Shown here one piece after another: positions 56,935-64,000 of a stretch of 64,000 nucleotides of DNA; within the stretch, counting starts at the first letter, position 1, and every line of letters begins with the position of its first letter. The stretch covers positions 1,984,001 to 2,048,000 of the forward strand of contig NC_058043.1 in assembly GCF_020085105.1 (NCBI RefSeq), written 5' to 3'. This DNA is from Siniperca chuatsi. Lineage: Eukaryota; Chordata; Actinopteri; Centrarchiformes; Sinipercidae. Below the pieces are notes generated by a model. That model worked only from the letters and a program-made list of their open reading frames with translations. It was not told the origin of the DNA and did not search any database. Made by a program: the position numbers and the translations under genes.

Positions 56935-57169
56935 TGGTTCAATCTTGTGTTTTAATAAGCTTCTCGTATGTTTTTAATGTAAAATCTTAAACTGAAGCGG
57001 CCAGTTACTGCAGCTGTCAGACAACAGTGGTGCAGTTCCCTCTGATATGTAGGGAAGTTAAAAAAAGAAAGTGGCATAAAATGGAAATACTCAAGTAAAG
57101 TACAAGTAGCTCAAAACTGTACCTAAGTGCAGTACAGGCGTAAATGTACTTGTTTAATTTTGACCACTG
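56935..57169 (+). mobile_element. 3' fragment of the AAGTAAAAGTA hAT-like MITE
   Basis: TGTTTTTAATGTAAAATCTT, AATACTCAAGTAAAGTACAA and the terminal GACCACTG match the 3' half of the family at 31.7 kb. Confidence 0.7.
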
Positions 57170-58910
57170 ATGGCGTTAGAAGGAAAGAGCTTGTGTGTGT
57201 TCAGGGGCTTTCAGCGCTGCTGCTGCACAGACGCTGCTGACTTCCTCTGTGGTTTCACGCCTGGTTCGGGACCGAAACACAGTACAGTCTGCGGCTCTTT
57301 CCCAGCAGCGAGGTGTGAATCTGAGTTCAGAGACCAAGCTGCTGACGGGAGGCGTTCGTTTTCCAGTTAAAGGCGTGTAATGTGGCTGACATCCAGTGTT
57401 TCTGAGTCGACCTGTTCTGTTCAAGTGTTGTTTAAAAACTGCAAAAAGCAGCACCAGAGAAAACAGTCGCCATGTGCACTTGTAGTGAAACATAATACAG
57501 TCGTGTTGTGTTCACACCGCTTCCCTAAAATGAAGCGAAAAGATGTCCACATGCTGGCTGCTGAGTGGAGGGGAAACTTCAAGGCTGTCAGCGTGTTAAT
57601 AAGACGACTATTATTATTATTATTATTATTAATATTGTTGTGTAGTTTCTCTCGTCTACCAGCAGCAGAATTTCTTTCCTGCTCCAGTTTAGTTTTCTTT
57701 TTGTGTCCATCTCAGCCAGTTTCTTATATTCTTATTACATCTTTATTTATATATATAAATATTAGACTGTTTTTTGAATGAACAACATGGCAGACATGGA
57801 TAATAGTTAATAGTTTGATAAATTCTGGCATCCCTCTGCCTTACACACACACACACGCTGGCTTTAACTCTGCTGCTGTTCGAAACAAGTGATAAATTTG
57901 ACTTTGTGCGACTTTGATGCTGTAATTCTATGAAAGTTAAACAGCTACACATTCAGCTGAAATCTCCAAAATGTCCCTTCAGGTACTTTTCTGTCTGTGT
58001 CTCCGAAGTCTTCGTGGGGAAACTTCGAGACGTTCGCTCGAAGAGACGCAGGTGCATTTTTCAGTAAGGAAATAACGCAGCTTCCTTTCAGGTGTGCTGA
58101 ACCAACAACATCAAAGATCCGTGCAGACGGTGTTTTCGTGAGAAAACATGAATTCTCTTTTATTCTAGTCTGTTTTTCTGTTGTACTGCAGCTCGAGCCG
58201 GCGTGTTGAAGGTTTCTGTTCGCCACCACGGGGTCAACTGGAGAGCGGTGACCCACGGTGGGTTTTTACTCCATCAACTTTAGATTCACAGCTTCTGAAC
58301 TCTCCATTTTTTTTAACATCAGTCTCACATTTCACTCATTCTGCAAAAACCTACAGCATGTAAGTTCATTTTATTTGTGTGAAATCCTTTAATAACTCCA
58401 GTAGAACTTAACACGTGAGATTAACAACAAACATATTTCTGTTTTTTTTTTTTACAGTAAATATAATAAATAAAGGGGAAATAACAGCATTCTCAGGTGA
58501 AAAGAAAGTTTGCGAGTAAAAGGATTTATTTCTCCACCGGGAGGCAGCGTTTGCTTTAGTTTGTCTTCATGTATCAGCAGCGTTTGCTTTAGTTTGTCTT
58601 CATGTATCAGCAGTGTTTGCTCTGTGGGGGATCACAGTTGACTTTCTGCATGACCTGGAATGATTCAGCAGGGTGTGTCTGTTTTCTTTAGTGCGAGCCA
58701 AACAACATACAGCAACAGGACTAAAGCAATCAGGTCTGTTCTGGACCAACGGAGCAGCGTGCAGGAAACACGGAGTCCAGAAACACAGCTGGTGTCGCTC
58801 TCAGCATGATTCCACGTTCACAGCTCGTCTCTTTCTCCATCATCTGACTTCAGTGTCGTCTCCATCAAGCGAACAGCTAACGCAGGAAGGAAGTCAGTTA
58901 ATGGCCATCG
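57170..58910. other. unassigned sequence with small tandem repeats
   Basis: Contains (TTA)n at about 57,608-57,630, a short CA tract at about 57,844-57,856, and a 33-bp tandem repeat from 58,544. Frames of about 60-130 codons near 57.2-57.8 kb have no recognisable motif. Confidence 0.4.
58544..58622. repeat. 33-bp tandem repeat, ~2.4 copies
   Basis: GCAGCGTTTGCTTTAGTTTG then TCTTCATGTATCA repeats at 58,544, 58,577 and 58,610 (partial), with one substitution in the third copy. Confidence 0.92.
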
Positions 58911-59200
58911 TTGGTGGAAGGAGTACTCAGATGTTTTACTTAAGTAAAAGTAGTAACGCCACAGTGTAGTGAAGTGAAAGTCCTGCATTCAAAATGTCAC
59001 TTAAGTACAAAAGCATCAAGATGTTAAAGCACCGAAAGTCTCGTTATGCAGAATGACCTATTTCATGTATATTATATAATTGTTAATTATAATTACTGAT
59101 TCGTTAATGTGTTCATCACTTTAATGCTGCTGTAGTGGAGTACGAGTACAAAGAAATACTCAAGTAAAGTACAAGTACGTCAGAATTGTACTGTGACAGT
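58911..59200 (+). mobile_element. internally shortened AAGTAAAAGTA hAT-like MITE
   Basis: Left end TTGGTGGAAGGAGTACTCAG, right part ACTCAAGTAAAGTACAAGTA; the terminal TTCCACCACTG is lost. Boundaries are approximate. Confidence 0.7.
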
Positions 59201-59619
59201 AGTGTGACTGAGCTTTCGACACGATCTCAAATGTCCGAAGCCTAAAATAAATATATGCTGGTGGTTTTAAGCAAATAATGTGACACATACACGATGATTT
59301 GTACTTTTATTATTATTTGTTATTATCATTATTATTATTTTTTTTATCTTGTTTTTAATGTTGTGAAGCACTTTGGTTCAGTTTCGGTTGCTGGAAGCTG
59401 CTATAGAAATAAAGTTTGAATTGAATTGAGGCAGCATTTTTAAAGCTTCGGCTCATAATTCAAAATGGGTCGCGTGTCTGTTTCTGATCCAACAGCCACA
59501 TGCCGAATCTAATTTACACAGTGTGTTTAAAAAAACAAATCAAATGCGACAGAAATCACAAACTGCATGTGCTCGTGCCTTCTGCGATGCATTTAATCTT
59601 TCTGTTAAGAGTTAAGTTT
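59201..59619 (+). other. unassigned sequence with a LINE-type tail
   Basis: About 59,350-59,435 (GTTGTGAAGCACTTTGGTTC, CTATAGAAATAAAGTTTGAA) is a plus-strand LINE-type 3' tail ending in an ATTGAATTGA run. The rest is unassigned. Confidence 0.5.
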
Positions 59620-59790
59620 TGCAGGTATTTGGTCGCAGAATAAAAACTTTGACCTGATGATGAAAAGTCAGAGGGTCACAGAAGTTATTACAGTTCATCC
59701 TCTGGGGACCATAAACGTCACGGCAATCCATCCAATAGTAGTTGAGATGTTTCAGTCTGGAGCAAAGTGGACGACCGGCCGACACCGTGA
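59620..59790 (-). repeat. dispersed teleost repeat (minus-strand copy)
   Basis: AGTCAGAGGGTCACAGAAGT, TCATCCTCTGGGGACCATAA and GGCAATCCATCCAATAGTAG are the reverse complement of the repeat at 10.3 and 19.4-19.8 kb. Confidence 0.65.
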
Positions 59791-60479
59791 CCACTAAAAC
59801 CGGTAAAACGAGAAATATTGTAAAATTGGCTGGAGGAAGGTGTAGCAGGTACGAGCGGCGGCAACCTCTTCTGTAGCTTGTGGCTAAAAAAAATAAAAAG
59901 TGGTAAAAGCTGACTGTGGATTTGGAAAGAAAAAGGAACCAACGCTCAGATCCAATCACACTGCGGGAACAAGAAGCTCCTTCTGGAAATGAAGTTGGTT
60001 TGCGGCGTGAGCCGGACGCAGAGCGCCGGGAACAGAGATCGTGGCAGGAAGCTGCTGCGGTTGCGGCCTGCTGACCCGCGTTTAGCGACGACCACAAACA
60101 CATGGCTCCCGGAAAACAAACTCCACGAGCAACAACCACAAGTTGTTGTGGAGCTCGCTCCGAGTTCAGCGCCGAGAGAGTCAGAGGAAGCCCTGCAGTT
60201 CAAACTAACAGTCACATGTTTCACCACTTTCTAAAATACTAATTGAGCGGGAAGACAGAGAGATAATCTTCGCCGGACATAAAACTTTGTAGAGACGTGG
60301 TTTTCCGGACATGGCCAAAAATAAATCCCAAATACTTTCCCTAAAAAAAACACACCATGAAACAACACAAAGAAATGTATTTGCGCCAGTTTACGACAAA
60401 GTTACCGTACAATCCTAAATGCACTTAAACATGTCATCACCTATTTTCAGAAACCTGCAGTTACAGATCTGCTTACAAG
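59791..60479. other. unassigned non-coding sequence
   Basis: Overlapping frames of 80-175 codons on both strands at 59.6-60.2 kb have no family motif; the 175-codon one runs through the dispersed repeat above. No splice-bounded conserved exon was recognised. Confidence 0.35.
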
Positions 60480-60509
60480 TTTTTTTTATTGATTACTTTA
60501 TTGAACAAC

Positions 60510-60770
60510 GCTAAGAGTGTGCAGCCGTGCTTTAAGCTAAATGCTAACATCAGCATGCTAACACGCTGACGTTCTGCAGGTATAATGTTTACCGTGTTCA
60601 ACATCTTAGTTTAGCGTGTTAGCATGCTAACATTTGCTAATTAGCAGTAAACACAAAGCACAGCTGAGGCTGATGGGAACGCCGTTAGTCGTGAACCGAA
60701 GCGTTGCACACGCTAACATGTCGACCTGATGGTTGGCGCTAGACGGAAGGTCAGAAGGTCAGTGTGACAC
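60510..60770 (-). repeat. dispersed 'GTTAGCATGCTAAC' repeat
   Basis: Repeated TGCTAACATCAGCATGCTAA, TTAGCGTGTTAGCATGCTAA and TTGCTAATTAGCAG motifs, then GACCTGATGGTTGGCGCTAG, which joins it to the repeat family at 19.4-19.8 kb. The interior is rich in short palindromes. Confidence 0.65.
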
Positions 60771-61384
60771 ACAGCTCGTGGAGGCAGTTAAGGTGCTTAA
60801 TTTAACTTGACTGCGTCGCAAATCGCACTCCTGAGTCACAACTCTGAACACAGAACTGTCGAAAGCTCTTTCTCCATCTCTTATTGTTTCTAAATGCAGC
60901 ACTTGAAGCAGTTCAGCGTATTCGATGAACTGCGTGATTCTTGCAATATTTGGGTTGTATTATCCACATGGTTGAAATGCACTTATTGCAAGTTGCTGTG
61001 TTAGCTAAATAAATGCAATGTAGATACAAAGAAACATTTACAGTCAGGTATTTTCCTGTCACAAGAGAGGAAAATACCTGACGGTAAATGCAGATAATCT
61101 GATGTCTGCTGCTGATCGATTTCCTCTCCTGCAGCTGTTTTTCTGATGAGATGAAGATGAAGACGAGACTGTGAAGATGAGAGGGGTGGGGGGGGGAAAT
61201 CCACAGTCAACGAGCCCACCACGGTGCAAACATCCTCCAGCTCAAACCTCGCTGATGAGAAAAAGCCAGGACCTCCTCCTTCTCAGAAGAAGCGTGAAAC
61301 CTCAGAGAAACCACCGAGTGCGTCTGAGGTGCTTCGCGCTCTCAGCAGCTCTCGCGCTGCCTCTCGTTTATCATGATGTGCTGC
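60771..61384. other. unassigned non-coding sequence
   Basis: No gene or repeat recognised. TTTTCCTGTCACAAGAGAGGAAAA at about 61,051-61,074 is an imperfect inverted repeat. Confidence 0.35.
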
Positions 61385-61545
61385 CACAAAAAAACACAGC
61401 TCTAAACTTGCTCGTTTGTGATCTGTGTCTAATGACATCTGATCCATTCACACCTAGTGTTAATAAGTGTCCTCGTCGTCTTGATGATGCGCCCACGTTG
61501 CGATCGGATCTCAGTGTGCAAACTGATTAGGCGGGGCTGGCAGGT
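61385..61545. repeat. dispersed repeat fragment
   Basis: ATCCATTCACACCTAGTGTT followed by AATAAGTGTCCTCGTCGTCT and GCGATCGGATCTCAG resembles a fish repeat with TTCACACCTGGCATTAA-type text. Low certainty. Confidence 0.35.
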
Positions 61546-61693
61546 TTGTCAACAAACATGCTGTGTTAGCAGTTTCACTCATTCTTAAATCCCTTTTTAT
61601 TACAGATCTGAAGCATTGAGGCAGCACGTACACGTGGGCTTTTACATCCAAAAGGTACACTTCTTATAGCAGAACGGTGGGGGGGTTTACAGG

Positions 61694-61880
61694 TTACATC
61701 ATGAAGAACAGAGACTTCTGGGAAACTTCTATCTCATGCTCTACTGCCCCATAACCCAAAACAACATGCTCCCAGGGCCTGAGGCCGCCTTTGTGAAACC
61801 ACGCTTTAGTCATAAATTCACCCGTAAACCCCTTCGTCACCCCAAATGTCTCCCACAACTTGTATCCAACCTCTGCCACT
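61694..61880 (-). other. unrecognised exon-like ORF (about 62 codons to a stop)
   Basis: The minus-strand frame reads VGYKLWETFGVTKGFTGEF, then KAWFHKGGLRPWEHVVLGYG and ends SLFFMM-stop. It is preceded by CTTTTTTCAAG, which could serve as a splice acceptor at about 61,881, and it has no ATG of its own at the start. The composition (Trp, Gly, aromatic) looks more protein-like than the surrounding shadows, but I cannot name a family. No matching upstream exon was found between here and 64,000. It may be a terminal exon, a transposon remnant or chance. Confidence 0.25.
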
Positions 61881-61931
61881 CCTTGAAAAAAGGTTGCGTT
61901 TGTTTAAAATGACGTAATGTTTTAAACTTCT

Positions 61932-61978
61932 CGTGTCCGACGGGAATCGAACCCACCACGCAGGTGCTTTCAACACCT
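61932..61978 (-). pseudogene. tRNA-like 3' half
   Basis: The minus strand shows a perfect 5-bp stem AGGTG/CACCT around a 7-nt loop TTGAAAG (anticodon position GAA, Phe-type, U33 and a purine at 37). A 5-nt variable loop, a T-arm GTGGG-TTCGATT-CCCGT and CGGACAC+G follow. These lengths fit positions 27-73 of a tRNA. No matching D-arm or 5' acceptor strand (GTGTCCG) lies upstream, so it is at most a truncated tRNA or tRNA-derived fragment. Confidence 0.35.
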
Positions 61979-62074
61979 CTTACTGCTGCTCTTCACGTGT
62001 GTTTGGATTCGTCGTCCAGTCTACGGCATAAAGACGATAGATCTGTTGTCACCTTGGTAACAAACAGTTTCATT

Positions 62075-62631
62075 TACTACCGTGCTTAAGTGCAGTTTTG
62101 AGGTTACTTGTACTTCTGCTGCACATTTCAGAGGGAAACATACTTTTTACTTCACTACATTTATTTAAATGCTATAGTTAGTTTGTCCCTTTACATGCAA
62201 AACATATGATTGACCTATTAAATATGATGCATTGTTATAGATTAAAGGCCCCACAGACCCTCGCAGGTGTTTTCACTTATGTTGCTGATGCTATGCTGGG
62301 ATTTACGTGAGGTCATCGTGTCCCCCGAGGTACCGAAAAAAACATTTTTTTTTTAATCTTGTAGCACACGATAATAACTCGTGTGTGCAAATTATTATCT
62401 CGTGTGCATAAGTTTGAAAAAATATATCGTTTTTCGGGACCTTGAATGCACCCTAACTCTCTGAATGAGTTCTTCTGATACTTTAAGTGCTGCTGCTTCT
62501 ACTGTTGCTGGTAATACTTGTGACGTACAGGACCTTCGAGTGCAGTACTTTTCCTTGTAACAGAGTATTTTTACACTGTGGTACTGTTACTTTTACTTAG
62601 GTAAAGGATCTGAGTGCTTCTTCCGCCTCTG
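62075..62631 (-). mobile_element. AAGTAAAAGTA hAT-like MITE, minus strand, with internal insertion
   Basis: The right end GGATCTGAGTGCTTCTTCCG is the reverse complement of the family's 5' end, and GTACTGTTACTTTTACTTAG its adjacent part. The left part has TTGTACTTCTGCTGCACATT. About 62,240-62,450 is foreign: paired CACGATAATAACTCGTGTG and ATTATCTCGTGTGCATAA form an imperfect inverted repeat typical of another small element. Confidence 0.65.
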
Positions 62632-62639
62632 GAAACCAA

Positions 62640-63600
62640 AGTCCTTAACGACCTTCAGAAAGTCAGTCCTTCTGACGGTGCGACAGCCTCGGCCTCCGTC
62701 AGCGCTCCTCCCGCCATCTTGTGTTTTTTTTCTCCCTCAAGCAGCCTGCAGGTAGAGATGGGCGGAGCCATTTAACCTGATTTCTCGCACCTGAGCAAGC
62801 TGCGCCTCGGTTGTTCAGGCCGGCATCACCACACACACATTGAAAACGGCACCCACCATTGACTTACAGACTACAGATTCATTTATTAGGTGGCTTTTTT
62901 TGTCTTAGTTTCAAATAAAATATTGTTAAAATGACTTTAAATCATGTGTGTCCTCGCCCGCTGATCCCGGGCTGTGACGATGTTAAAACTGACCTCAACC
63001 CGGAGGAGGGTCAAGTGCTTCATCTGTCACGTTCTGTCAGCTGAACGGCAAAACGTTTCAGACTCAAAGTGTGAAAGTCTGTTAAACAGGATGTGTTTAT
63101 ATTTCTGCATCTATGAACTTGTTGACTGCCACCCGATCCCTCTTCTGGAACAACGTGTACCAAAGAGTTTAGCAAAATGTTTCTCTGTGTCGACACAGCT
63201 GAGGAATGACTCTGCTCTGCCGTTCTCACGTATAGAGAGTCAAGTTTACTCAAGACGCGTTTCACAATCACAGTGTTCACAAGACAAACAGAAGATAAAA
63301 ATGAAAAACATGTGACTATTTGTGCGTTTGTGTGTCAGAGGTTGTTTCCGTCTGTGAGTGAAGTAACAGGCGATCAAAAAGAGAAAACGGGAAGGTTTGT
63401 TTCACTTTGTGCAAACAGAAAATAGACTTGATTTGCAGTTACACAAACACACTCTTCATACAATGTGATAGCTTCGGGTCATGTCGGGACTGGCCGGCTC
63501 GCCTGCTTTTCTTTTCTTTGTGCTTTATCTTTATTTCAGCAACCTTAAACAATCTGTTCACCTTCACCACAAAAACACATTTTTTCCAGACGTCAGGCAC
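62640..63600. other. unassigned non-coding sequence
   Basis: No recognised exon or repeat. The 113-codon plus-strand frame at 62,974-63,315 has no known motif. Confidence 0.35.
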
Positions 63601-63639
63601 TCGCTCACGGAGGCGCGGGAGGCTGGAGCGTTTTGTTTT

Positions 63640-63700
63640 TATTAGTTGCATGTTCATGAGACCGGTTTCGACCGCAGCAGGTCTTCATCAGGGTTCAAAT
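63640..63700 (-). ncRNA. hammerhead-like motif, probably from a retroelement
   Basis: The minus strand of 63,691-63,665 reads CTGATGAAGACCTGCTGCGG then TCGAAAC. That is the CUGAUGA...GAAAC order of a hammerhead core around a GACC/GGUC stem with one extra A. The palindromic ACCGGT and TC follow. Penelope-like retroelements are known to carry hammerhead motifs, and the surrounding text is of a type I have seen in fish repeats. Activity is doubtful because of the extra base. Confidence 0.3.
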
Positions 63701-63964
63701 GAGGAAACAAAACCAGAGTCGGACCTTTTTGTGCATTCGTTCAGGTGCGTGTCCTAATTGGCTGATTGGGACAACAGGTGGGAGATAATGAGCATCATTC
63801 AGAAACTAACACAAAACTCACAAAAACAATCACTCAGTAACAGAAAGGAAAGGTAAACGTGTGGGAAAAGTATTGAAATAAATGTTTCACAAAAAAGGTT
63901 GATTTCTTCATTCAGGCCTGGACGAACGAAGTGTGACACATTATGTGGAGGCGCCGCCCCGGTC

Positions 63965-64000
63965 CGGGCCCCGACTCGGGCCCCGGCCCGGGCCCCGACT
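63965..64000. repeat. 12-bp G/C-only tandem repeat running off the window
   Basis: Three in-phase 12-mers, CGGGCCCCGACT, CGGGCCCCGGCC and CGGGCCCCGACT, reach the last base, so the full array length is unknown. Confidence 0.85.

Noticed and set aside
1-64000. CRISPR array, operon, phage or bacterial defence island
   Set aside because: The tandem arrays have no unique spacers, genes have spliceosomal introns, and all repeats are of animal type.

Overview
The window is nuclear DNA from a ray-finned (teleost, probably percomorph) fish. Three protein genes resemble vertebrate genes closely. They sit among compact introns, many CA/GT and other microsatellites, hAT-type MITEs, 5'-truncated LINEs (Rex1/CR1-, L2- and RTE-like) and dispersed repeats I recognise from other teleost genomes. 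Family names are recalled by pattern, because no database search was possible.

Layout: 1-35,000 has no gene I can support. It holds a nested MITE/minisatellite/SINE complex (0.9-2.5 kb), LINE fragments (4.5-5.3, 10.6-11.0, 12.7, 23.8, 26.9-28.6 and 29.0-29.6 kb), two hAT MITEs with perfect 8-bp target duplications (6.0 and 7.5 kb), a pyrimidine-rich stretch with three copies of a diverged ~110-bp module (16.2-18.1 kb), and a few possible conserved non-coding elements. RBM15B, a single-exon gene, is on the minus strand at 35,008-37,539. A second, larger array of the same 29-bp minisatellite seen near the left edge follows at 38.2-39.4 kb. MANF, four coding exons on the minus strand, spans 42,687-48,030; its intron 3 carries an L2-like LINE into which an ~850-bp TTCC array has expanded. 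OSER1, three coding exons on the plus strand, spans 51,574-56,080. From 56.6 kb to the end there are again only repeats, an unrecognised short terminal-exon-like ORF, a tRNA-like half and a hammerhead-like motif.

MANF and RBM15B lie head-to-tail on one strand in the same order as on human chromosome 3p21, so this looks like conserved synteny. OSER1 is transcribed divergently from MANF. MANF is an ER-stress-induced secretory-pathway factor, RBM15B an RNA-binding adaptor of the m6A writer complex, and OSER1 a stress-responsive nuclear protein. Nothing ties them into one pathway. The MANF and OSER1 upstream regions each contain stress-type promoter motifs (ERSE-II/UPRE-like in MANF; two CREs and a FOXO-like site in OSER1).

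I found no clear new multi-gene system. The most unusual structure is a 29-bp minisatellite that appears to have grown out of the interior of a hAT-like MITE at two sites 37 kb apart, each array with its own variant.
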